DNA of 64,000 nt from Agromyces bracchium (GTDB lineage Bacteria > Actinomycetota > Actinomycetes > Actinomycetales > Microbacteriaceae). The notes beneath the pieces were generated by a model that ran no database searches, was not told where the DNA came from, and saw only the letters and a program-made list of their open reading frames with translations. The position numbers and the translations under genes are program-made. Within the stretch, counting starts at the first letter, position 1. Every line of letters begins with the position of its first letter. The stretch covers positions 1 through 64,000 of the forward strand of contig NZ_WMLB01000026.1 in the NCBI RefSeq assembly GCF_009709675.1. The letters are read 5' to 3'. Positions 50,623 through 59,165 of the stretch are shown in pieces.

Positions 50623-52279
50623 CGGTCACGACGATCCCGACGGCACCGAGCGGCTGGTCGATCGAGCGGGATGGCGGGTTCCGGTTGCTCCACGGCGGGC
50701 GCCCTGCGCTCCTGCTCGGCGGACAGGTGCACAACTCCTCCTCGTCCTCGCGGAAGTCGATCGCCGATTCGTTCGCCCACGTTCGCCGGATGAACGGCAA
50801 CACCGTCCTGGCGCCGGTGAGCTGGGCGCTGCTCGAGCCGACGGAGGGGACGTTCGACCTCTCGCTCGTCGATGCGATGCTCGAGGAGGCGCGCTCGAAC
50901 GGGCTTCGACTCGTCCTGCTCTGGTTCGGCGCGTTCAAGAACGCCGCGTCGACCTACGCCCCGAGCTGGGTCCGCGCCGACGCCGGGCGGTTCCCGCGTG
51001 CGGAGGTCGACACGCAACGGCGCACGGCGTTCACGTATCCGGGTGCGACGGCGAAGCCGGTGCTCTCGGTCTTCAGCCCGGAACTCCGAGATGCCGACGC
51101 CGCCGCGTTCGAGACCCTCATGCGGCACCTCGTCGTCATGGACGTCGACGACACCGTGGCGATGGTCCAGGTCGAGAACGAGTCGGGCCTGCTCGCGGAC
51201 AGCCGCGACCGCGGTCCGCTCGCCGAACTCGCCTGGGGCGCGGCCGTGCCCGCCGCACTGCTCGACCGTCTCGGCTCTGGCGGTTCCTCCGCGATGCACG
51301 ACCTCTGCTGGAGCGCGGCGCCGTCCGATCGGGTTCGTGGCCGGAGGTGTTCGGCGGGGACGCGCGCGCCGACGAGGTGTTCATGGCCTGGGCGTTCTCC
51401 ACGTACGTCGAGCACCTCGCCCGGCGGGGTCGGGCGATCAAGCGGATACCGATGTACGCCAATGCGTGGCTCGGGCCCCAGCCCGGCCAGGAACACCCAG
51501 GGCAGTATCCGAGCGGCGGACCGGCGTCGCCCGTCATGGAGGTCTGGCGCACGGGCGCACCCTCTCTCGAACTGCTGGGTCCCGACCTCTACGTCGACGA
51601 CGCAGACAGCGCGATGCGGACGTACGCGTCGGCGAGCCAGCCGCTCTTCGTCCCGGAGAGCCGGCCGCGTGCCGGTGAGCTGGTTCGCGCGATCGGCACC
51701 TACGGCGCGATCGGATGGTCGGCCTTCGGCATCGACCGAGCGAATCCCGCCGGGCAGGTCGCGACGGTGCTCGCGTTCCTGACCGCGCTCGAGTCCGAAG
51801 TCACCGCGGCGGGACGCCGGGGCGCCCTCGCGGCCGTCGTCATCGAACCCGGCCAGGAGGCGGTGCCCGTACGCACCCAGGGGCCGCTCCAGGTCACGGC
51901 GCGCGGCACGCTGGCACTGCTCCAGCGGATGCTGCTCGACGCGGGAGTGCAGGCACCCGCACCGGAGCTGTCGCTGCCCGACGAGACGATGCCGACGGCT
52001 CCGGTGCCGGCCGCCGCAGACCACCGACCCTTCGGTCTCCTGATCGCGGAGGCGCCGGACACGTTCATCATCGTCGGCCAGGGCGTCACGATCGACTTCG
52101 CCGTGGAGGGTGCCGTCGTCGAGATCGACTCGGTGCAGGAACTCCTGCTGGAGGCGGGCTCCGTGACCGCGGGGCGGATCATCAATGGTGATGAGCGGCT
52201 GGCGATCCTGCCGACCCACAGAGTCGGAGCGGCGCGGATCCGGCTCCTGCGGCGCGAGCCGCGAGCAGTGTTCAGCTGA
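50619..52279 (+). pseudogene. GH35-type beta-galactosidase-like gene with a frameshift
   Basis: The N-terminal part begins in one frame: GGRPALLLGGQVHNSSSSS, then VQVENESGLLADSRD with the acid/base Glu. It continues to about HDLCWSAAPS at 51325. The rest (GSWPEVFGGDARADEVFMAW onward, with nucleophile region LFVPESRPRAGEL and a DUF5597-like C-terminal domain) is in a different frame to the stop at 52279. The break lies around 51300-51340 and equals a one-base loss or two-base gain. Intact, it would encode about 553 aa. It may be a true inactivation or a sequencing error. It overlaps the GH43 gene tail by 8 nt. Confidence 0.75.
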
Positions 52280-53747
52280 GCGGGCGGTAGCGGAGGTCGC
52301 GGAAGCGCACCTCGCCATCGCCGCTCGCGTAGATCGCGGGGCGGAGGCTCTGCAGGTCGCCGGCCGTGTTCGCGTGGTAGCCCGACGTCTCGTAGCGGAT
52401 GGCGTGCCGCACCCAGTCCTCGCCGGGCGACCGGTACCACGACGTGACGATGTGCTCCTCGTTGCAGATCCGCAGGCGCATCCGCCGATCCGGTGGGGCG
52501 GGCTCGCGCCAATGCGTGCGGAGACCGCCCGAGTAGCTCGGCATGCGCTCGCCGTCGATGCCGAAGCCGCAGAACAGCCGGTCGTTGAAGTACAGCAGCA
52601 GGCCGGCCTCGACCGGGTCCTCGCCGAGCAGCTCCACGTCGACCTCGATCTCGTAGGAGTGGTCGCCGGTCACGAGGCAGAGCGGTGACGTGCCGGACGG
52701 CCCGTCGCCCCGCGCGCGCAGTACCAGGCCGTCGTCGATGCGAAGCCGGTCGGCCTCATCGGGCGACGGAGCGTGGAAGGTCCACCGCTCGCCGAGCAGG
52801 AACGCGCCGAGGTCCTCGGCGAACCCCGACGCCGGGCGCTGCGGTGCGGCACCCGCCGGTGCCGCCTGCCGCGCGCCGATGTGGTCGGCGGCCGCCACGG
52901 GCCATCCGTCGTCGGTCCATGCGATCGGCTCGAGCAGTATCTGGCGGCCGAGCGTGCGGAAGCCGTGCTCGTGCCCGTGCGAGAGCATCCACCAGTCTCC
53001 GGCGGGACCGCGGAGGATCGTCGCGTGGCCGCGCGACCACCAGCGCTCCCGGGCATCCTGCGTACGGGCGATGGGGTTGCCCGGGTGGTTCTCCCACGGC
53101 CCGTGCACCGAGCGCGAGCGGGCGACGATGACCATGTGCCCGGTCGGCGGTCCGGCGGTGCCGCCGACGGCGCTGACGAGGTAGAACCACTCGCCGCGAT
53201 GGAACAGCTTCGGGCCTTCGAGGGCGTACGCCTCGGTGACCCACTCGTCGGGGTAGCGCCATCCGTCGTAGACCTGCTCGAGCTCGCCGACCGTCGCCAG
53301 ACCGTCGTCGGTGAGTCGCACCATCCGGATGCCGTTGACGAAGAGGTAGCGCCGCCCGTCCTCGCCGACGACGTGGCCGGGGTCGATCGCGCCCCGGATG
53401 CCGAGGTCGATCGGGTCGGACCACGGGCCGCGCATCGAGGGCGCGTGGATCACGAAGATCGATGGCTCGGTCAGCTCCGACCATGGCGTCGGGATGAACG
53501 GGATGTAGATGAAGAACCGGCCGTCGTGCTCGGCGATGTCGACCGCGAACGTATTGCCGAGCGGTTGCGGCAGGGCCGAGCCCTCGTACGTCCAGTTCAC
53601 GAGGTCGGTCGAGCGGTACAGCGGCAGGCCGGGTGCCGCCTGGAACGACGAGTACGTCATCCAGTACTCGTCGCCGACTCGGATGACGGAGGGGTCGGGC
53701 CGGTCGCCGCCGAGCACCGGGTTCGTGAAGTGCACCGCGTCAATCAT
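52272..53747 (-). CDS. GH43 family glycosidase (beta-xylosidase/arabinofuranosidase-like)
   Basis: A 491-aa five-bladed propeller glycosidase. The catalytic base Asp is in GDRPDPSVIRVGDEYWMTYSSF, the pKa-modulating Asp in GAIDPGHVVG and the acid Glu in YALEGPKLFHR. A C-terminal concanavalin-like domain follows (residues about 320-491) as in GH43 subfamily 11/12 enzymes. No signal peptide. It would remove beta-xylose or alpha-arabinose. Last gene of the second minus-strand operon; ATG at 53747, overlapping the esterase stop by 8 nt. Confidence 0.85.
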   Translation of the reverse strand: MIDAVHFTNPVLGGDRPDPSVIRVGDEYWMTYSSFQAAPGLPLYRSTDLVNWTYEGSALPQPLGNTFAVDIAEHDGRFFIYIPFIPTPWSELTEPSIFVIHAPSMRGPWSDPIDLGIRGAIDPGHVVGEDGRRYLFVNGIRMVRLTDDGLATVGELEQVYDGWRYPDEWVTEAYALEGPKLFHRGEWFYLVSAVGGTAGPPTGHMVIVARSRSVHGPWENHPGNPIARTQDARERWWSRGHATILRGPAGDWWMLSHGHEHGFRTLGRQILLEPIAWTDDGWPVAAADHIGARQAAPAGAAPQRPASGFAEDLGAFLLGERWTFHAPSPDEADRLRIDDGLVLRARGDGPSGTSPLCLVTGDHSYEIEVDVELLGEDPVEAGLLLYFNDRLFCGFGIDGERMPSYSGGLRTHWREPAPPDRRMRLRICNEEHIVTSWYRSPGEDWVRHAIRYETSGYHANTAGDLQSLRPAIYASGDGEVRFRDLRYRPLS

Positions 53748-54690
53748 GGTTCCGGATGTCGCGTGCGACCCAGTCCGCGACCGCGGCGATCGTGCGCAAC
53801 GCGCCCTCGTCGCCGGGATGGTCGATGTGCCCGTGGGCGGCGCCCGCCTCGATGCGGAGGTCGACGTCGACGCCCGCAGCGGCGAGCGTCTCGGCGAATC
53901 GCTCACCGGACGGGCGGAGTTCGTCCCGCTCGCACACCACGACGAGGGTGGGCGGGAAGCCGTGTCCGTCGCCGAGGCCGGCGAACGCGTGCGGGTCGGC
54001 GAGCGCGGCCTCGCTGCCGGCGTAGTTCAGGGCGAGCTGACCGTGCGGCGATGCGTGGTCCACGTCGGCGGAGGCCTCCGGACCGTTCGGGTGCAGCACG
54101 GGATAGACGAGCACGAGCCCGGCGGGCAGCGGCTCGCCCGCGTCGCGGAGGCGGGTCACCGCACCCGCCGTGAGCGCTCCGCCCGCACTGGCGCCGCCGA
54201 GCACGAGCGACTCGGGCGCCACGCCGACGAGGTCGGCCGCGGCATCCGTCACGAACCGCCACGCCGCGAGGACGTCGTCGGACGGCACGGGGAAGTGCAC
54301 GTCGCCGAGGCACTTGGCGTAGTCGACCGAGACGACCGGGATGCCACGCGCGGCGAGTTCGCGCGCGACCCAGTTCGACTCGGGCATGTCGAGATGGCCG
54401 CCGATGAAGGCGCCGCCGTGCACCCACACCAGGGCGCGGCCGGTCGGCGTGGCGGAAGCGTCCCGGTGGACCCGGACGGGCACCGGGCCGTGCGGACCGT
54501 CGACCGACCGGTCCTCGGTCTCCACGCTCGCGAGGTGCGGGAATCGCCGCACCAGCGACGCCGTGTCGATCTCGGGCCGAGGGTCGGCAGGCTCGCCGTG
54601 TTCGGCCAGCCATCGGATGGCATCCGGCACCGGCATCCGCCGGAAGTCGGGGACGCCGGCGGTGTCCGCCTCGAGAGCGGCCTCGGTCAT
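53740..54690 (-). CDS. alpha/beta hydrolase, HSL-type esterase
   Basis: A 316-aa hormone-sensitive-lipase-family esterase. Oxyanion motif is VWVHGGAFIGG, the nucleophile elbow GGASAGGA, acid Asp in VVCERDELRP and catalytic His in GAAHGHID. Such enzymes cut short acyl esters and could remove acetyl, malonyl or aromatic acyl groups from decorated glycosides. The ATG at 54690 overlaps the fused-deglycosidase stop (ATGA), so it is coupled to it. Confidence 0.85.
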   Translation of the reverse strand: MTEAALEADTAGVPDFRRMPVPDAIRWLAEHGEPADPRPEIDTASLVRRFPHLASVETEDRSVDGPHGPVPVRVHRDASATPTGRALVWVHGGAFIGGHLDMPESNWVARELAARGIPVVSVDYAKCLGDVHFPVPSDDVLAAWRFVTDAAADLVGVAPESLVLGGASAGGALTAGAVTRLRDAGEPLPAGLVLVYPVLHPNGPEASADVDHASPHGQLALNYAGSEAALADPHAFAGLGDGHGFPPTLVVVCERDELRPSGERFAETLAAAGVDVDLRIEAGAAHGHIDHPGDEGALRTIAAVADWVARDIRNHD

Positions 54691-56162
54691 GCCGGCTGCA
54701 CCGCCCGCATGCTCGCGCGGATCAGGTCGTGCTGGCGGCGCACGAGCAGCAGCGGGTCGACCTCGCCGAGCTCGGCGAACGCGTGGCCCTCCCACTCGCT
54801 CGACCAGTAGCCGCGGTAGCCGCCGTCGACGAAGACGCGCACGAGCTCGGGGTAGTCGATCGCGGGCTCCTGGCCCTCGTCGTCGATGTCGTAGAACTTC
54901 GCGTGCACGTGCAGGATCTGCGGCATGATGTCGGCCCACTCGCGCGGGTCGATGTGGCCGTGCATGTTGAAGGCGAGGTGGGCGAACGACCCGAGGCGCC
55001 CCGGGTCGAAGTCGCGGCCGCGGAGGTAGCCGATGAACTCCTCCTGCCGCTCGCGCATCGGCGCGTCGGTCGCCCAGATCGCCTGCAGGCGATCGAGGGC
55101 GTCGTCGTCGAGTCCCGCCCGGCGCACGGCGCGCAGCAGCGTCGGCGACATCGCGTGCATGGTCGAGGAGAAGTCGGCGACGAAGCCGAGCAATGGCGAG
55201 TCGAGCTCGGCGTAGGTCTCGCGGACCTTCAGGATCGGGTCGGCGTTCGGGCCGAGCGGCGCGTGGATCTCGTAGCCCAGCTTGAGGTCCAGCTCCTCGG
55301 CGACCGGAAGCAGCCGGCGCAGCAGCTCGGGCTTCGCCGACTGGATGCGCACGAGCGGGAAGCCGAGCTTCGCCGCGCCGCGGAAGAGCGTCTCGCTGAA
55401 CTCGAACTCCTCGTCGGGCGTCATGTCGCGGTCGCGACGGCGGCCCATGTCGAGGTTCGCGCCGAACGAGCTGGCGTCGAACCCGTGGCGGTCGAACGCG
55501 TTGCGCCACGTGCGCACGAACTCGTCGGAGACGACCGGGTAGGTCGGCAGCACCTGCGAGGCCACGATCTCGATGCCGGGGCCGATGCCGAGCTCCGCGA
55601 CCCGGTCGAGCAGCCCGTCGAAGTCGTACCAGCCCGCGCGGAACTCCGCGCTCGCGGAGTAGAGCGTGAGGCCGAGCTTGAACGGGTCGGCGTCCGTCGC
55701 GGGCGGCGGCGGCGCGACATCCGTCACCGTCGCTGGCGCCGGCGCGTCGCGGTCGGTGGCCGTCAGCGTCAGGGTCTGGCGCACGACGTTGGGCACGTAC
55801 ATGCCCGGCCCGCCGTCGGCGCCGGGCGCGATCTGCATGTACGGCAGGCGCAGCTCGCCGAACACCTCGACGTCGTGCGTCTCGCCGAGCGCAAACGGCT
55901 CGGCGCGCTTCGCGATGAGCAGCGGGTGCGCCTGCAGGTACCAGAGCACCTCGGTCTGCTCGGGCAGCTCCTCGAGCGCATACCGTACGCCGCCCAGCTC
56001 GAACGCGAGGTCGCCCGCGGGCACCTCCTCGCCGTCGACCGTGAGGCGCAGCGTCGACACCGACGACAGCCAGAGGCTGCGGTACCACGGCAGCGTGAGC
56101 GAGAGGGCGAGGCCCTCGGGGTGGGTGCGCAGGCTGTCGGCTTGGATGAGTCCGTTCGGCAT
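54687..56162 (-). CDS. natural beta-alpha fusion of a C-glycoside deglycosidase
   Basis: A 491-aa protein joining two parts normally encoded separately. Residues 1-135 are a DUF6379/CGD-beta domain (LTLPWYRSLWLSSV, YMQIAPGADGGPGMYVPN) closely like the 35795 protein. Residues 136-160 are an Ala/Pro linker. Residues 161-491 are a CGD-alpha TIM barrel closely like the 37020 protein (GANLDMGRRRDRDMTPDEE). Candidate metal ligands are E298, D330, H420 and E456, with H300 near the site. It should cleave 3-oxo-glycosides as one chain with fixed 1:1 stoichiometry. AGGAA 4-5 nt before the ATG. Confidence 0.78.
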   Translation of the reverse strand: MPNGLIQADSLRTHPEGLALSLTLPWYRSLWLSSVSTLRLTVDGEEVPAGDLAFELGGVRYALEELPEQTEVLWYLQAHPLLIAKRAEPFALGETHDVEVFGELRLPYMQIAPGADGGPGMYVPNVVRQTLTLTATDRDAPAPATVTDVAPPPPATDADPFKLGLTLYSASAEFRAGWYDFDGLLDRVAELGIGPGIEIVASQVLPTYPVVSDEFVRTWRNAFDRHGFDASSFGANLDMGRRRDRDMTPDEEFEFSETLFRGAAKLGFPLVRIQSAKPELLRRLLPVAEELDLKLGYEIHAPLGPNADPILKVRETYAELDSPLLGFVADFSSTMHAMSPTLLRAVRRAGLDDDALDRLQAIWATDAPMRERQEEFIGYLRGRDFDPGRLGSFAHLAFNMHGHIDPREWADIMPQILHVHAKFYDIDDEGQEPAIDYPELVRVFVDGGYRGYWSSEWEGHAFAELGEVDPLLLVRRQHDLIRASMRAVQPA

Positions 56163-56216
56163 GGTTCCTGTCCTGTCCTGGGTGGTCCTGAATGGCGGTC
56201 GAGCGGATGCCGCGGC

Positions 56217-57518
56217 TCAGAGCCCCGCGGCGATGCGGCGGATGAGCGAGTGCTGGCGGCGCACCTGTTCGATGGCGCGCCACGGCTCGCGCTCGCCCTC
56301 GTACTCGCTCGAGAGGTAGCCCGTGTAACCGGCGTCCGTCAGCGCGCGGAGGACCGGCTCCCACGGGATCTGCTGGTCCTCCTGGTGCTCGTCGATGTCG
56401 TGGAACTTCGCCTGGATGAAGACGACGTACTTCGCGATGTCGGCGATGTCGGCGGGGTCGACGCCGATGCCGTCGAGGAAGGCCGGGCGCTGCCCCGGCA
56501 GCTCGCCGGGGCGCAGCGGGATGGGGCGATCCTGGAAGATGCCCGTGTCGAGCAGCAGGCCGAAATGCTTCGTGCCGGTGCGCTCGATGAGGTCGATGTA
56601 GTCGTCGACGACGGGGTGCTTGATCGGCGTCGGCGAGTGGATCTCCGGGCAGATCACGACGTCGAGCTCGGCGGCGAGGTCGAGCGAGCGCTCGACGGAC
56701 TCGGTCCAGATCGGGTCGGGCACGAGATCGCTCGAGACGACGCCGATCTTCGGCCGGACGAACCGGAAGCCGAGGCGCTTGGCGAGCCGCAGGTCCCGCT
56801 GCAGCATGCCGGCGCCCTCCTCGGCGGTGAGCCGGCGCGCGTTCGGCCCGCTCGAGTGCAGGCGCGTGTCGATCCACGAGCCGTAATTGGTCGGCTCGAG
56901 GCCGTACTGGTCGAGCAACGCGAACCAGCGGTCGATCCACTCGGTCGTCGGTTCCGGATACCGCTCGATGTGGCCCTCGCCGAGGATCTCGACGCCGGTC
57001 GCCCCGACGTCGGCGACGTGGGCGAGCGCGGTGTCGAGGTCGAGCACGGTGCCGTAGTCGGTCATGTAGCTGTAGAGCGAAACGCCGTACTGGAAGGCCC
57101 CGCCGTCACCCTCCGGCGTCAGCGTGATGTGCCGCGAGACGCGGTACGTGCTCGGCTGGTGCTCCTCCGGGATGTACGACATCCGGAGCCGCAGCTCGAT
57201 CGAGACCTCGTGCGTGCCCTGCGGGAGCCCGCCGTCGAACGGCACGGTGACGACCGCGGCCTCCTCGAGCGGCCAGCGCACGCCGTCGACGTCCCAGAGC
57301 TCGGCGAGCGTGTAGGTGCGCCCGCCGAAGGTCCAGCGGGGCACCTCCGGCCCGACGTCGACGAGGTCGCCGACGCGCACCGCGATGCCATCGATGAGGG
57401 ACGCCGCCATTCCGCGGTACGACGGCATCCGCACGCAGAACTGGAAGCCGGTGACCCGGTCGCCCTCGCGGACGTTCCGAAAGCCGGTGGACTGGATGAG
57501 GTCTCGCTCGAGCAGCAT
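56217..57518 (-). CDS. second, divergent beta-alpha deglycosidase-like fusion
   Basis: A 433-aa protein with the same order. Residues 1-135 are a divergent CGD-beta-like domain (VRMPSYRGMAASLIDG, LRLRMSYIPEEHQPSTYRV). From about 143 comes a TIM barrel (YGVSLYSYMTDYGTVLD). Candidate ligands are E292 (PEIHSPTP), D324 (LLLDTGIF), Q369 (FIQAKFHDID) and Glu in SSEYEGER. Q369 replaces the His of the other CGD-alpha proteins, as in hydroxypyruvate isomerases. There is almost no linker. Substrate probably differs from the first fusion. GAGAGAG lies about 8 nt before the ATG. Confidence 0.7.
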   Translation of the reverse strand: MLLERDLIQSTGFRNVREGDRVTGFQFCVRMPSYRGMAASLIDGIAVRVGDLVDVGPEVPRWTFGGRTYTLAELWDVDGVRWPLEEAAVVTVPFDGGLPQGTHEVSIELRLRMSYIPEEHQPSTYRVSRHITLTPEGDGGAFQYGVSLYSYMTDYGTVLDLDTALAHVADVGATGVEILGEGHIERYPEPTTEWIDRWFALLDQYGLEPTNYGSWIDTRLHSSGPNARRLTAEEGAGMLQRDLRLAKRLGFRFVRPKIGVVSSDLVPDPIWTESVERSLDLAAELDVVICPEIHSPTPIKHPVVDDYIDLIERTGTKHFGLLLDTGIFQDRPIPLRPGELPGQRPAFLDGIGVDPADIADIAKYVVFIQAKFHDIDEHQEDQQIPWEPVLRALTDAGYTGYLSSEYEGEREPWRAIEQVRRQHSLIRRIAAGL

Positions 57519-57549
57519 CGTCGCTCTCTCTCGTTCTCGATGGGTCGGG

Positions 57550-59145
57550 TCAGGCGGTGACGGATGCCGCGGTGCGGGCCGACAGACCCTCGACGGCCTT
57601 CCGCGCCCCGCGGACGGCGATCGCGACGCTCATGAGCGTCGGGTTCATGGCCGTCGCGGTCGGGATCAGGGCGTTGCCGCCGACGACGAGGCCGTCGACG
57701 CCCCACACGCGCGACCACGGGTCGGCCACCGACGTGCCGTCGTCGGCCGCCCCCATCCGCATCGTGCCCTGGTAGTGCAGGCTCGAGCCGTTGGGCATGA
57801 GTCGTGGCTCGGCGACGAACGTGCCGAGCGCCTCGCCGGCTCGTCGCAGCCGGTCGGTGGCGGCGTCGATCTCAGCGTGCTCGCGGTCGGTGAGCTCGTA
57901 CTCGATCGTCATGTTCGGGAAGCCGCGGTAGTCGAGCTCCGCGTCGTCGAAGGTGACGGCGTCCTCGTATCGAGGGAACTTGCGCATGCCGTAGCCCATG
58001 TTGACGTACCCCCACCGGTTCGTCGCGAGCGGGTGCTCCGGGTCCATGGGGAACGGCGTGGTCTCGGAGTACATGACCTGGAGCGAATACGGGTGGTCGG
58101 GCTCCGAGAAGGGGATCCGGTTCACGGCCGCGACGGGGTCGGCGGCGTTGGTCGCGCGGCGGGCGAGCTCGGCGTCGAGTTCGTCCTCGGTCGCGTACCG
58201 CGCCATCCGCTCGCCGTCGAGTGCGACGGTCGAGATGACGACGGGGTGCTCGGTGAGGTAGTGGCCGAGCGCCGTCGGGCGGATGCCGGACGCCCAGAGC
58301 AGCTGCGGCGAACGGAACGCGTCGGCGGCCACGACCACGAGGTCGGCGGGCACGAACGCGGTCTCCCGGGTACGGAGGTCCTCGACCGTGACGCCCGTGG
58401 CGCGGTCGCCCTCGCGCTCGACGCGGCGCACGAGCGACAGGTCGCGCAGCTCGAACCGATCGGCGAGCGGGTCGCCCGGCTCGATGAGCGGGCCGAGCAC
58501 GGCGTCGGCGCCGGCCCAGCGCATGGTGCCGTCGGGCTGGGGGTCGCCTGCGACGGGCAGCGTGCTCGGGCCGTAGCCGTCCGGCAGTTCGGCCTCGAAC
58601 TCCTCCGAGAGCAGCGAGCGGATGCCGCGGCCGACGGCCGAGTCCGCGAATGCGGCGCTCTGCGCGTGCAGCAGCCCCTCGGCCGTCCGGATGAGGTCGT
58701 CCCACTCGTCGTCGGCGATGAAGTCGACCTTCTCGCTGAACGCCGGACGCGGGATGGCGCAGGTCCAGTGCGCGCCCTGCCCGCCGACGTTCGTGGCACC
58801 GGCCGCGGCCGGGAAGGTGGGCGCGTGGGCCGAGCCGTCGCCGCCGAAGTCGAACAGGTGCGTGCCCTGGCGGGCCGTGAACATGCCCTCGACGACCGTG
58901 GCGGCCGGGATGCCCAGCGACTCGCGGTGGTCGCCGGCCTGCGGGCCCTGCGACAGCTCGCGGGCACGGGCCTTCTCGTCGGGGTCGGCGATGTTGCGGA
59001 CGCTCTCACCTGGGCGTGCGGTCAACTGCGGGCCCGCCTCGAACATGATCACGCGTGCATCGGGCAGCCCCTCGAGCAGGAGGCGTGCGTAGGCGGAGCC
59101 GATCGGTCCGCTGCCGACGACGGCGATGGTGGGGTGGTGCGACAT
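57550..59145 (-). CDS. GMC-family FAD-dependent oxidoreductase (glycoside 3-oxidase-like), copy 2
   Basis: A 531-aa paralogue of the 39609 protein. FAD motif IAVVGSGPIGSAYARLL, GATNVGGQGAHWTCAIPRP, and active-site segments GSSLHYQGTMRMG and GGNALIPTATAMNPTLMS. No signal peptide. It is followed directly by the two fused deglycosidases, so oxidation and cleavage are encoded side by side. ATG 59145 has GAGGAG about 8 nt upstream. The electron acceptor may be oxygen or a quinone; not decided by sequence. Confidence 0.8.
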   Translation of the reverse strand: MSHHPTIAVVGSGPIGSAYARLLLEGLPDARVIMFEAGPQLTARPGESVRNIADPDEKARARELSQGPQAGDHRESLGIPAATVVEGMFTARQGTHLFDFGGDGSAHAPTFPAAAGATNVGGQGAHWTCAIPRPAFSEKVDFIADDEWDDLIRTAEGLLHAQSAAFADSAVGRGIRSLLSEEFEAELPDGYGPSTLPVAGDPQPDGTMRWAGADAVLGPLIEPGDPLADRFELRDLSLVRRVEREGDRATGVTVEDLRTRETAFVPADLVVVAADAFRSPQLLWASGIRPTALGHYLTEHPVVISTVALDGERMARYATEDELDAELARRATNAADPVAAVNRIPFSEPDHPYSLQVMYSETTPFPMDPEHPLATNRWGYVNMGYGMRKFPRYEDAVTFDDAELDYRGFPNMTIEYELTDREHAEIDAATDRLRRAGEALGTFVAEPRLMPNGSSLHYQGTMRMGAADDGTSVADPWSRVWGVDGLVVGGNALIPTATAMNPTLMSVAIAVRGARKAVEGLSARTAASVTA

Positions 59146-59165
59146 GTGCGTCTCCTCTTCGAGTC

